A stretch of DNA of 64,000 nucleotides from Agathobaculum sp. NTUH-O15-33. GTDB taxonomy: Bacteria > Bacillota > Clostridia > Oscillospirales > Butyricicoccaceae. The DNA is taken from assembly GCF_033193315.1 (NCBI RefSeq), contig NZ_CP136187.1, positions 1,674,001 through 1,738,000 of the forward strand, given 5' to 3'. Shown in pieces: positions 7,418 to 15,891 of this stretch. Position 1 is the stretch's first letter; every line of letters begins with the position of its first letter. The notes beneath the pieces are model-generated. The model saw only the letters and a program-made list of their open reading frames with translations. It was not told the DNA's origin and searched no databases. Both the position numbers and the translations under genes were made by a program.

Positions 7418-9040
7418 TTATTTTACCCGAAACGATTTCGGCGCGCGATGGTAAACCAGCACCAACGCAACGACAATATAAAGCATGGTGAATCCAAGCG
7501 CCGACATCGTAAAAACAAAACCGCCTGTTTCAATTTGCAGGCAAAGGAAACACAGAACGTACATCAGTACATTGATAAACGAGTAAAAAGGGTTTTTTAT
7601 CTGCAAACTTTCCGAATATGGTTGGAAAATATAATAGAGGCACAAATGATGCGCCGTAAACAAAATGGACAACAGAAGGATGGTCACACAGAACAGCATA
7701 AGGTCCATGGTGAATAGGGAAGTGCCGCAGAGCAGACAAAAGCCCAGCGCCGCCAGACAGATCGCACCCGCGATTACAAGGTCGTACAGGGATACGCGAA
7801 ACAGCCGTATTTGAAAATTGCGCAAAACGGTCTGCGGCTGACGGTAGTAGGCATAATGCAGCATATCCTTATCGCAGTTAAAGAACATGGCGCGGGCGGC
7901 TTTGTCCGCAACCGTCATAAAATACATGATATAAACGAAGAACGGCAGCAGGGAGGTCAAATGGGTACTAAGACGGACCGCCGCCTCGCGGTTGACGATC
8001 CAAAACGCCACGGCTCCGGAAAACAGCCCGGCTGTTGCGAGCAGCCGATAATAGACCGGCTTGACCAGCTGCCTTCTATGCCGTGCAAAAAACAGAGCGT
8101 TCATATACCGGTAGCCAGTGAGTTTCCGAAACTTTTCCTTTGCTGATTCGGAACCTTTCGCATCCGTTTCCTTGATCTCGACCGCTTTAAAACCGGCGGA
8201 TGCGCCGGTGGAGGACTTGAGAAGCGTTGATAATAGAAAGTTTTGATCGATGGAGCGATGAAATTTTTCTTCATACCCACGGTAGCCCACCGTAATATAC
8301 CAAAGGCTTACGATGCCAAGCGCTACGTAAACGACCACGCTGACCGGATGGAGCAGGACCGCGGCCAGAGTACCCGACCAACCGAACGCTGCGGGCAAGT
8401 AGGCGCCTGCGAGTCCGACGCCGATGACAGCCCAACTATACGCCATGCTGCGTGAAATGACCTTTCCGGTCCGGTCGAAGATCAGGAGCTGAGACGCCTC
8501 TCCGATCATGCGGAAGGAAAGCAGCATGAGCCAGAGAAAAAATCCTTGCAGAAGCGTTGCGCCCAGCAGTCGGGCGGACACGAATAGCCAAGGCAAATAG
8601 TATAGAAAAAAGGGAACGTATTTATATGCCAAAAAAGCCTTGAGATAGGTGCGCGCATCCATATGCAAATACTTGATACAGGCCACTTTGTCCCGCGTGA
8701 CCGTAAAAATTTGACTTTCGCCAAACGAACCGATCCCGCAGTTTAAGAAAAACAGAATCTGCACCATCGCAGGAAACGCTCTGGACATCGTTTGCGGTTG
8801 CAGCGTCACCAGAAGCGGCAGCCCAACAAAAGCGAGCAGATAAAGCGGCTTGCCGCAAAAATCGAAAAGCTGCCTGACGATGCTTGCCACTACGGCAAGC
8901 GCCTTTTTGAGACCGTACCGGGCGTAGATAGATTCCGGCATGCATGTTCCAATCAGCCATAACCGCCTAAAGTAATAGCAAAACGCGTTCACCCATAAAA
9001 CGGCTTTGATATCGGTGATCTGCTTTAATGTTTTAATCAT
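7418..9040 (-). CDS. ABC transporter permease-like membrane protein
   Basis: 540 aa with about 12 to 14 predicted membrane segments in two blocks separated by a polar region near residues 275-310 (KEKFRKLTGYRYMNALFF). No family name is recognised with certainty; the layout is that of large permeases paired with a single ATPase. It overlaps the ATPase gene: its ATG at 9040 lies inside the ATPase stop region (ATGATTAA), with GAGG seven bases upstream, so translation is coupled. An alternative start at 9052 has a poorer site. The substrate is unknown; export of a peptide, lipid or antibiotic is possible. Confidence 0.75.
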   Translation of the reverse strand: MIKTLKQITDIKAVLWVNAFCYYFRRLWLIGTCMPESIYARYGLKKALAVVASIVRQLFDFCGKPLYLLAFVGLPLLVTLQPQTMSRAFPAMVQILFFLNCGIGSFGESQIFTVTRDKVACIKYLHMDARTYLKAFLAYKYVPFFLYYLPWLFVSARLLGATLLQGFFLWLMLLSFRMIGEASQLLIFDRTGKVISRSMAYSWAVIGVGLAGAYLPAAFGWSGTLAAVLLHPVSVVVYVALGIVSLWYITVGYRGYEEKFHRSIDQNFLLSTLLKSSTGASAGFKAVEIKETDAKGSESAKEKFRKLTGYRYMNALFFARHRRQLVKPVYYRLLATAGLFSGAVAFWIVNREAAVRLSTHLTSLLPFFVYIMYFMTVADKAARAMFFNCDKDMLHYAYYRQPQTVLRNFQIRLFRVSLYDLVIAGAICLAALGFCLLCGTSLFTMDLMLFCVTILLLSILFTAHHLCLYYIFQPYSESLQIKNPFYSFINVLMYVLCFLCLQIETGGFVFTMSALGFTMLYIVVALVLVYHRAPKSFRVK

Positions 9041-9746
9041 AGGCTGCCTCATCTTTCAAAAGCTCTATGATCTGCGCTTCAAAGTCCTTGCTTTGCAGCA
9101 TGGTATGGTCGATCTGCTGCAAGCGACCGTCGCTGAGCACGACGATTTCGTCGCATAGGTCGGTTGCCAGTTGCAGGATGTGCGTGGAAAAAATGATGAT
9201 ATGGTCGTGTTTGATTTCACGTAAAAGCTGTTTGATTTCCAATGCCACCACCACGTCGAAGGAAGTCAGCGGCTCGTCGAGCAGAATGACAGGAGGCCGG
9301 ACGATCATAAAGCAAAGCATCTGTACTTTGTTTTTCATGCCGTGCGAATAGCCTTTGATCAGGCGGTGACGATCCTCGGCGTTGATCTTTACCATATCAA
9401 AGTAGTCGTCTATCGTCTTGTGGGGGTCAATTTTTCGCTCGTTTATGTCCATAAAAAATTTGATAAACTCATATCCGGTCAGAAAATCCGGCAGAATCGG
9501 CGTGGAGAACACATATCCGACCTCGTCCGCCATAAGCGCGTGGCAGTTTCCGTTCGCTTCGCAAATTTCTGCTTTTCCGCTATCGGGCGCCACCTCGTCG
9601 GTCAGGCAGTTGAAAAGCGTGGTCTTGCCCGCGCCGTTTCGACCAAGCAATCCATATATTTTACCTTTTTCAAATGTGAACGAGCAGTCCCGCAGTACCT
9701 TTTTGTTTCCAAAGGATTTTTTTATTTCAAATAGTTGCAAATTCAT
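9033..9746 (-). CDS. ABC transporter ATP-binding protein
   Basis: 237 aa nucleotide-binding domain: Walker A GRNGAGKTT near residue 36, signature region GYSHGMKNK, Walker B VILLDEP followed by LTSFD, and switch histidine in STHILQ. It energises the permease encoded directly downstream. Its ATG overlaps the stop of a small upstream frame (ATGA at 9743-9746). The short ATPase without fused membrane domain fits bacterial exporters of the ABC-2/CcmA type. Confidence 0.92.
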   Translation of the reverse strand: MNLQLFEIKKSFGNKKVLRDCSFTFEKGKIYGLLGRNGAGKTTLFNCLTDEVAPDSGKAEICEANGNCHALMADEVGYVFSTPILPDFLTGYEFIKFFMDINERKIDPHKTIDDYFDMVKINAEDRHRLIKGYSHGMKNKVQMLCFMIVRPPVILLDEPLTSFDVVVALEIKQLLREIKHDHIIIFSTHILQLATDLCDEIVVLSDGRLQQIDHTMLQSKDFEAQIIELLKDEAAYD

Positions 9747-9910
9747 AAGATCGCCCTTTCTTGATTGTCACGGCTGCCTGACATGGCTGAAAACAGAAAA
9801 AGCACACCTCCGGCGCAAGAAAGCGCAAGGTGTGCTTTGGCTTTTCCATAGGGTAAGACGTACTTCGGGCAGCGTCGCTTAAGGCGTTGTCCATGGTATG
9901 TTTTCACCAT
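9743..9910 (-). CDS. Possible 55-residue leader ORF coupled to the ABC transporter
   Basis: Uninterrupted frame from ATG 9910 to a TGA that overlaps the ATPase ATG (ATGA). The product begins MVKTYHGQRLKRRC and has a hydrophobic part LSCAGGVLFLFSAMSG. The coding region contains the terminator-like hairpin described separately, so either translation of this frame controls the hairpin or the frame is a by-product of the RNA structure. The ribosome site is poor (AAAGG touches the ATG), hence low confidence that a protein is made. Confidence 0.35.
   Translation of the reverse strand: MVKTYHGQRLKRRCPKYVLPYGKAKAHLALSCAGGVLFLFSAMSGSRDNQERAIL
9797..9838 (-). terminator. Terminator-like hairpin in the ABC-transporter leader
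   Basis: AAAGCACACCT pairs with its complement across 9797-9838 and is followed on the minus strand by TTTTTCTGTTTT. It lies downstream of the promoter at 9926-9954 and upstream of the ATPase, so it would stop most transcripts unless relieved: a candidate attenuator. Confidence 0.6.
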
Positions 9911-9925
9911 CCTTTGTTTTGGGCC

Positions 9926-9954
9926 ATTATAGCGGATATTCCAAGGCAGTACAA
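9926..9954 (-). promoter_or_regulatory. Promoter of the ABC-transporter unit
   Basis: Minus strand TTGTAC (9949-9954), 17 bp, TATAAT (9926-9931). The leader to the ATPase is about 170 nt. The 350-bp gap 9747-10096 is accounted for by this leader and promoter. Confidence 0.75.
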
Positions 9955-10096
9955 CCCGGAAAAGAATATGTTCACAAAAACTTTACCTTGAGGATTTCTC
10001 ACACGAAAAGCCGCAGAAACAAGCGCCCTCATCCGCCCTTCCGGACAAACAAAGGGGAACGCGCCGCCATCGCAACGTGCTCCCCTCATATTCGTA

Positions 10097-10852
10097 TTAT
10101 TCGTAACGGATCCGCACGTTTGCCGAACGGCAAAGATCGATATAATCCATTGGCGGCTCGCGGTCTGTGATGAAGGCGGTCAGGTCCTTTAAATGACAGA
10201 AGGTGACGATCGCCTCGCGGCCGATCTTGGAGGAATCGGCCATTAAGTAAATATGGTCCGCGCGCTGAACGACGGCGCGCTTGATCTCGGCTTCTAAAAA
10301 GGTGGTGTTGGTCATGCCCGCGGTGAGCGATACGCCGGTCGCGCCCATGAACGCCTTGGTGATGCGCACGGCGGAGAGCGCTTCGATCGTGGAAAGACCG
10401 ACAAAGGAATCGGTCGTGGGGCTGTAAATGCCCCCCAGCGAAATAATGGTCAGGTTTTCATACTTGGCGGCCTCGCTCAACGCGCCGAGGGAATGGGTGA
10501 TGATGGTGATGCGTTTTTTTGCCACCAGATAACGCAAAAGGCACAGCGTAGTCGTGCCGGAATCGATAAAAATCGTGTCGCCGTCCTCGATCTCCTCCGC
10601 CGCGAGGCGGCCGATCAGCGATTTATCCGCCGGGTTTAGCCCGGAGCGGATGGGCGTAGGCACCGCGCCGTTTGAAACGGCGGCGGTAACGCCGCCGTAT
10701 ACCTTGGTGATATGTCCGCGCATTTCCAACTCGTTCAGGTCGCGGCGGATGGTGTTTTTTGATACCCCGAACACCTCGCACAGTTCGTCAATGCTGACCG
10801 TTTCCCGCGCAATGACGTATTGTTCAATGGAATTCAGCCGATTTACTTTCAT
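10097..10852 (-). CDS. DeoR/GlpR-family transcriptional regulator
   Basis: 251 aa. N-terminal winged helix (residues about 1-55) with VSIDELCEVFGVSKNTIRRDLNEL, the DeoR signature, then KVYGGV, and a C-terminal DeoRC sugar-phosphate-sensing domain with DSGTTT and MADSSKIGREA. It diverges from the split transketolase genes, which suggests that it senses a sugar phosphate and controls pentose metabolism. Inositol operons are also often controlled by DeoR proteins (IolR), but the iol genes here are not adjacent. Confidence 0.92.
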   Translation of the reverse strand: MKVNRLNSIEQYVIARETVSIDELCEVFGVSKNTIRRDLNELEMRGHITKVYGGVTAAVSNGAVPTPIRSGLNPADKSLIGRLAAEEIEDGDTIFIDSGTTTLCLLRYLVAKKRITIITHSLGALSEAAKYENLTIISLGGIYSPTTDSFVGLSTIEALSAVRITKAFMGATGVSLTAGMTNTTFLEAEIKRAVVQRADHIYLMADSSKIGREAIVTFCHLKDLTAFITDREPPMDYIDLCRSANVRIRYE

Positions 10853-10946
10853 GACGCTTCCCCAATCCGTATTACTATTTAATCCCTTATTTTTTTTCTC
10901 TTAAAATTTTATCACAAGCAGATGCATAAATAGAACCCTATTTTTA

Positions 10947-10974
10947 ATATTACCAGAAAACCACGAAAAAGCAA
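10947..10974 (-). promoter_or_regulatory. Possible promoter of the DeoR gene
   Basis: Minus strand TTGCTT, 16 bp, TAATAT. The surrounding 10853-11196 gap is very AT-rich. Confidence 0.4.
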
Positions 10975-11083
10975 CCAAGACACAACAAACAATTTTTATA
11001 TTTTTGCACCAATTTTTTTGTGGATTTTTCCGGACTGGCCAAAATATAGGTTCAAAATTTTATGATGAAAATAAGAAATGCGG

Positions 11084-11112
11084 TTGAACTCGCGGGTCGT
11101 TGGTGTTAAACT
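11084..11112 (+). promoter_or_regulatory. Promoter of the transketolase pair
   Basis: TTGAAC (11084-11089), 17 bp, TAAACT (11107-11112). Confidence 0.65.
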
Positions 11113-11196
11113 GTATTCAAGACGGCGTGTATTTTGCGCCGCAGCCCGGACCCTGTTCCGTTTTGAGAAAAATTTTGTATTAGGCAGGTGTATGCA

Positions 11197-12048
11197 ATGC
11201 AGAAAGCAGAAAAGATGCAGGAGCTTCGTGTATTCGCAGCGCAGATCCGTCTTGAGACCGTCAAGACGATCGGCTCGCTTGGCTTTGGCCATGTGGGCGG
11301 CTCGATGTCGATCATCGACGCTCTCGCCGTACTTTACGGCGATGTGATGAAGATCGATCCGAAGAATCCTCGCTGGGAAGACCGCGACTGGTGCGTCCTC
11401 TCCAAGGGCCACGCCGGCCCGGCAATGTACGCGACCCTCGGCCTCAAGGGCTTCTACCCCTTGGAGCAGGCGTATACGCTCAATCAGCCCCACACCAATT
11501 TCCCGTCCCACACCGACCGTCAGAAGACCCCCGGCGTTGACCTGACCACCGGCTCGCTCGGCCAAGGCATGTCTACCGCTACCGGCGCCGCTCTTGGCAA
11601 CAAGATCGATAAGCGCGACAACCACGTATTCGTATTTGTCGGCGACGGCGAGTGCGATGAAGGTCAGGTTTGGGAAGCGGCTCAGTTCGCCGCGCACTAC
11701 AAACTGGACAACCTCGTCTGCTTCGTAGACGATAATAAGTATCAGCTCGACGGCGCGTGCGAAGCGGTCATGAGCCACGGCAAGGGCATCGGCGCTAAGT
11801 TCGACGCTTTTGGCTGGAACGTGATCAATCTTGCCGACGGCAACGACGTTGAGCAGATCTACGACGCCGTACAGCAGGCCTATGCCACGAAGGGCAAGCC
11901 CACCTGTATCGTGCTGAACACCGTTAAGGGCAAGGGCGCTACCTTTGCCGACGGCACTGGCGCACACTCTTCGCAGCCTTCTAAGGAGCAGTGGGACGAA
12001 GCCATTGCTTACGCTGAGAAGCAGTACGCCGAGATCAAGGCACAGTAA
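11197..12048 (+). CDS. Transketolase, N-terminal (ThDP-binding) subunit
   Basis: 283 aa, half of a normal transketolase, as in many anaerobes with split enzymes. It carries the ThDP/Mg site GDGECDEGQ ... N near residue 150, SKGHAGPAMYA and SLGQGMSTATG, and HSSQPS near the end. With the next gene it moves two-carbon units between sugar phosphates in the non-oxidative pentose phosphate path. A GTG nine bases upstream is possible, but AGGCAGG sits eight bases before the ATG at 11197. Codon use (GGC, AAG, GTT) suggests strong expression. Confidence 0.93.
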   Translation: MQKAEKMQELRVFAAQIRLETVKTIGSLGFGHVGGSMSIIDALAVLYGDVMKIDPKNPRWEDRDWCVLSKGHAGPAMYATLGLKGFYPLEQAYTLNQPHTNFPSHTDRQKTPGVDLTTGSLGQGMSTATGAALGNKIDKRDNHVFVFVGDGECDEGQVWEAAQFAAHYKLDNLVCFVDDNKYQLDGACEAVMSHGKGIGAKFDAFGWNVINLADGNDVEQIYDAVQQAYATKGKPTCIVLNTVKGKGATFADGTGAHSSQPSKEQWDEAIAYAEKQYAEIKAQ

Positions 12049-12062
12049 GGGAGGGAATAGGA

Positions 12063-13028
12063 ATGAGCTTTACTTTGATTGGCAAACACGAAAAGGATTC
12101 CCGCGCCAACCGCGACGGTTACGTCTCCGCGATGCTTGAGCTGATGGAGAAGGATCCTACCGTTGTACATGTTGACTGCGATCTGGAAAACTGCATCAAT
12201 ACCGGTAAGCTGGCTAAGGCTTATCCGGACCGTACCATCAACGCAGGCATTGCCGAAGCGAACGCTATGGGCGTTTCCGCAGGCCTGACCGCGACCGGCA
12301 AGAAGGTGTTCATGCACTCCTTCGGCTGCTTCGCATCCCGCCGCGCGTTCGATCAGGCGTTCATGTCCGCCGCGTATGCCGCTCTGCCGGTACACGTTGT
12401 CGGTTCCGACCCCGGCGTTTGCGCCGCATACAACGGCGGCACCCATATGCCGTTTGAAGATTGCGCGCTGTACCTGTCCATTCCGGACGCAGTCGTGATC
12501 GACCCCGTGGACTACGCGCAGATCAACTGCCTGACCAAGAAGCTGGCCGATTCCGGCAAGTTCTCTTACATGCGCATGATCCGCAAGGGCGTAACCACCG
12601 TTTACGCCGACGGCTCTGATTTTGAGATCGGCAAGGGCGTTACCCTCAAGGAAGGCAAGGATGTTGCCATCATTGCCTCCGGCATCATGGTAGACGAAGC
12701 GCTGAAGGCTGCCGAAGCACTGGCCGCTGAAGGCGTTGCCGCCAAGGTGATCGACATGTTCACCTGGAAGCCGCTCGACGAGGAACTTGTGATCGCCTCC
12801 GCTAAGGAGTGCGGCTGCGTTGTTACCGCCGAAAACCATCAGGTCGGCTGCGGTCTGGGCAGCGTTGTTGCAAACTGTCTCGCCAAGAACCAGCCGGTTC
12901 CGATGGAGATGGTCGGTATTCAGGAGCGCTTCGGTCAGGTCGGCGCAGAGGACTTCCTCCGCAAGGAGTATAACGTCACGGCTGACGATATCGCCCAAGC
13001 TGTCAAGAAGGCCGTTTCGCGCAAGTAA
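12063..13028 (+). CDS. Transketolase, C-terminal (pyrimidine-binding) subunit
   Basis: 321 aa. Pyr and C-terminal domains of transketolase: INAGIAEANAMGVSAGL (catalytic glutamate region), HSFGCFASRRAFDQ, and a C-terminal Rossmann-like part with VVTAENHQVGCGLGS. It begins 14 bp after the N-terminal subunit with GGAGGGAATAGGA as ribosome site. The two subunits form the active enzyme together. Confidence 0.94.
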   Translation: MSFTLIGKHEKDSRANRDGYVSAMLELMEKDPTVVHVDCDLENCINTGKLAKAYPDRTINAGIAEANAMGVSAGLTATGKKVFMHSFGCFASRRAFDQAFMSAAYAALPVHVVGSDPGVCAAYNGGTHMPFEDCALYLSIPDAVVIDPVDYAQINCLTKKLADSGKFSYMRMIRKGVTTVYADGSDFEIGKGVTLKEGKDVAIIASGIMVDEALKAAEALAAEGVAAKVIDMFTWKPLDEELVIASAKECGCVVTAENHQVGCGLGSVVANCLAKNQPVPMEMVGIQERFGQVGAEDFLRKEYNVTADDIAQAVKKAVSRK

Positions 13029-13044
13029 GCGACTAAACGAACAT

Positions 13045-13081
13045 AAAAGGCACGCCGCATAAAACTGCGGCGTGCCTTTTT
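13045..13081 (+). terminator. Terminator of the transketolase pair
   Basis: AAAAGGCACGCCGCA pairs across a 6-base loop and is followed by T5. Confidence 0.9.
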
Positions 13082-13161
13082 CATAAAATTGTTCTCCGCG
13101 GCTTAGAAATTTCGCTTTTCAAGAATTCCGGCAAAAAGTTTGTGGGATAGGCAGATAACTC

Positions 13162-13190
13162 TTTACGAAACTCGTACGAGCCGATATAAT
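13162..13190 (+). promoter_or_regulatory. Promoter of the MATE gene
   Basis: TTTACG (13162-13167), 17 bp, TATAAT (13185-13190). Transcription would start near 13197, only about 25 nt before the GTG start. Confidence 0.7.
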
Positions 13191-13222
13191 AGAAATGTTT
13201 GAAAAGTGGGAGGGGGATTACG

Positions 13223-14638
13223 GTGGAGCAGCAGGAGAGCATTCTCGGCACCGCGCCGGAGGGAAAGTTGGTGCTGCAACTAGCGCTGCCGGCCATGCTG
13301 GCGCAGTTCGTCAATATTTTATATAGTGTGGTCGATCGTGTGTACGTTGGCCATATCGCGGGCGTGGGCGAGTTATCGCTTGCGGGCGTGGGCGTGTGCG
13401 CGCCGGTCGTAACGATGATTACCGCGTTCGCGGCGCTGGTCGGCTTTGGCGGCGGACCGCTGATGAGCATCCGCATGGGGCGGCGCGATATGGAGGGCGC
13501 GCGGCAGATTGTGGCAAACAGCTTTTATCTGCTGCTTGCCATCAGTGTGCTGGTCACGGTGCCCGCGCTCGTGCTGAAAAAGCCCATTCTCTTCGCCTTT
13601 GGCGCGAGCGAGCAGCTTTGGCCCTATGCCAACGCCTATTTTACGACCTATGTATCGGGCACGGTATTTGCCCTGATATCCTACGGCCTGAATCAGATCG
13701 TGATGAGTCAGGGCTTTGCGGGCGTGGCCATGCGTTCGGTCATTGTGGGCGCGGCGGTCAATATCGTGCTCGATCCGGTGTTCATCTTTTTGCTGCACAT
13801 GGGGGTGCGCGGCGCGGCGCTGGCCACGGTTGTGTCACAGGCCTGTTCCGCGGTCTATACGCTGCGGTTTTTGTTCGGAGGGCGCGCGGCGGTCGGCATT
13901 ACCAAGTGCCCGCTGCATGCGGGGTGGATGCGCCGCATCGCGCAGGTCGGTCTATCGCCCGCGCTCATTATTGGGCTGGATAATGTACTGCTCATTTCAG
14001 TGAACGTGATGCTGCGCCGCTTCGGCGGGGGAGAGAGCGACATGCTGATCGCCTGCGCCGCCATCATGCAGAGCTTTATGCTGATCGTCACCATGCCGCT
14101 CGGCGGTATTACGGCGGGCACGCAGGCGATTTTGGGTTACAATTATGGCGCCGGTCGGGTCGACCGTGTGGTTCGCGCGGAAAAACGAATCATGCTTTTG
14201 TGCTTCGCGTTCGTTCTCGTGATGTTCCTGCTCGCGCGCTTGGTGGCGGAGCCGTTCGCGCGTATCTTTACCACCGACCCCGTCTATATCGAGCAGGCGG
14301 CGTGGATGATCCGTACTTACACGCTGGGCATTATCGGCCTTGCGATCCAATACCCCTTTGTCGATGGATTCACCGGCATGGGGCTGGTAAAATGGGGGCT
14401 TACCTTTTCGATGCTGCGCAAGACTGTGTATTTGGTCGGCGTGGTCGCGCTGCCCGCCGCCTTTTCAGCGACCGCGCTGTTTTACGCGGAGCCGATCTCT
14501 GACATTTTGGCGGCGGTGGTGTCCGGTATCGCGTTTTTGCTGCTCTTCCCAAAGCTGATGCGCAAACGCAAGGAGGAGGACGCGGGCTCCTTTGGCGATT
14601 CTGCCCCTAGGCAGCAAGAAGATTTTGCTGTAAAATAA
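13223..14638 (+). CDS. MATE-family multidrug/sodium antiporter
   Basis: 471 aa with about 12 membrane segments in two similar halves. Features: LVLQLALPAMLAQFVNILYSVVDRVYVG at the start is the MatE helix-1 pattern (read in two parts: LPAMLAQF and VDRVYVG), and GTQAILGYNYGAGR in the second half is typical. The GTG at 13223 has GGGAGGGGG six bases upstream; a TTG 24 bases earlier would lie almost on the transcription start and is rejected. The substrate (drug or metabolite) cannot be told. Confidence 0.92.
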   Translation: MEQQESILGTAPEGKLVLQLALPAMLAQFVNILYSVVDRVYVGHIAGVGELSLAGVGVCAPVVTMITAFAALVGFGGGPLMSIRMGRRDMEGARQIVANSFYLLLAISVLVTVPALVLKKPILFAFGASEQLWPYANAYFTTYVSGTVFALISYGLNQIVMSQGFAGVAMRSVIVGAAVNIVLDPVFIFLLHMGVRGAALATVVSQACSAVYTLRFLFGGRAAVGITKCPLHAGWMRRIAQVGLSPALIIGLDNVLLISVNVMLRRFGGGESDMLIACAAIMQSFMLIVTMPLGGITAGTQAILGYNYGAGRVDRVVRAEKRIMLLCFAFVLVMFLLARLVAEPFARIFTTDPVYIEQAAWMIRTYTLGIIGLAIQYPFVDGFTGMGLVKWGLTFSMLRKTVYLVGVVALPAAFSATALFYAEPISDILAAVVSGIAFLLLFPKLMRKRKEEDAGSFGDSAPRQQEDFAVK

Positions 14639-14673
14639 GAAATAGAAAAATATATGCCGATGGAGGAACAATC

Positions 14674-15846
14674 ATGGATTTGAAGGAGCGCGCGCTGAAA
14701 GCGCACGAGCAGTGGGGCGGCAAGATCGAAGTCGTTGCGCGGTGCGAGGTAAACAGCAAGGAAGATCTTTCGATCGCCTACACGCCCGGCGTGGCCGAGC
14801 CCTGCCTGAAGATCAAGGAAAACCCGGCGGACAGCTATAAGTATACCCGCCGCCATAATCTGGTCGCCGTCATTACGGATGGCACGGCGGTTCTGGGCCT
14901 TGGCGATATCGGGCCGGAAGCCGGTATGCCTGTGATGGAGGGCAAGTGCGCGCTTTTTAAGGCGTTTGCCGATGTCGATGCGTTCCCGCTCTGCGTCCGA
15001 TCCAAGGATGTGGATGAGATCGTCCGTACGATCGAATTGATCTCCGGTTCGTTTGGCGGCATCAATCTGGAGGATATCGCGGCCCCGCGCTGCTTCGAGA
15101 TCGAGCGGCGGCTCAAGGAAGTGTGCGATATTCCGGTCTTTCATGACGATCAGCACGGCACCGCCGTTTGCTGCGGCGCGGCGCTGTTAAACGCCTGCCG
15201 TTTGACCGGCCGCAAGGTGGACGAGATCAAAATGGTGGTTAACGGCTGCGGCGCTGCGGCGATCGCGGTGACCAAATTTTTGATGTTCCTCGGCGTCAAG
15301 GATATTGTTATGTGCGAGCGCTTCGGCATCGTCTGTGAGGGCGACGAGCGCCTAAATTCCGCGCAGGAGCAAATGGCGCGGGTGACCAACCGCGCCCACC
15401 TGACCGGTACGCTGGCGGACGCCGTAAAGGGCGCGGACGTGTTCTTCGGTATGTCGGCCCCGCAGGTGCTGACGAGCGAGATGGTCGGCGCCATGGCGGA
15501 GCATCCGATGGTGTTCGCCATGGCCAATCCCGTGCCCGAGATCTGGCCGGAGGATGCGAAAAAGGGCGGCGCGGCGGTCGTCGGCACCGGCCGTTCGGAT
15601 TACCCGAACCAGATCAACAACGTGCTGGCGTTCCCCGGTATTTTCCGCGGCGCTTTGGATGTGCGCGCGTCCGATATCAATGAGGAAATGAAGCTCGCGG
15701 CGGCCAAAGCGATCGCCTATTGCGTTTCGGACGACGAGCTGACCCCGGAATACATCATGCCAATGGCGTTTGATGAGAAGGTCATCAAAGCTGTTGCCGA
15801 AGCCGTCGCCGAGGCGGCGAGAGATTCGGGCGTGGCGAGGATATAA
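14674..15846 (+). CDS. NAD(P)-dependent malic enzyme (oxaloacetate-decarboxylating)
   Basis: 390 aa, the short bacterial form. Motifs: AYTPGVAEPC (active-site tyrosine), VITDGTAVLGLGDIG, KCALFKAFADVDAFP, divalent-metal region FHDDQHGTA and the Rossmann segment VVNGCGAAAIAV. It converts malate to pyruvate and CO2 in the cytosol. Own ribosome site ATGGAGG; it follows the MATE gene by 35 bp and may share its message. Confidence 0.95.
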   Translation: MDLKERALKAHEQWGGKIEVVARCEVNSKEDLSIAYTPGVAEPCLKIKENPADSYKYTRRHNLVAVITDGTAVLGLGDIGPEAGMPVMEGKCALFKAFADVDAFPLCVRSKDVDEIVRTIELISGSFGGINLEDIAAPRCFEIERRLKEVCDIPVFHDDQHGTAVCCGAALLNACRLTGRKVDEIKMVVNGCGAAAIAVTKFLMFLGVKDIVMCERFGIVCEGDERLNSAQEQMARVTNRAHLTGTLADAVKGADVFFGMSAPQVLTSEMVGAMAEHPMVFAMANPVPEIWPEDAKKGGAAVVGTGRSDYPNQINNVLAFPGIFRGALDVRASDINEEMKLAAAKAIAYCVSDDELTPEYIMPMAFDEKVIKAVAEAVAEAARDSGVARI

Positions 15847-15853
15847 ATATAAA

Positions 15854-15890
15854 AAATAAGCAGTGATTTAAAAGTCACTGCTTATTTTTA
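15854..15890. terminator. Bidirectional terminator between malic enzyme and the pseudopilin
   Basis: AAATAAGCAGTGA (15854-15866) pairs with 15875-15887; runs of A and T on both sides serve the convergent genes. Confidence 0.85.
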
Positions 15891-15891
15891 T

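Noticed and set aside
11188..11196. GTG start for the transketolase N-subunit
   Set aside because: It overlaps the end of the AGGCAGG ribosome site; the ATG at 11197 has better spacing.
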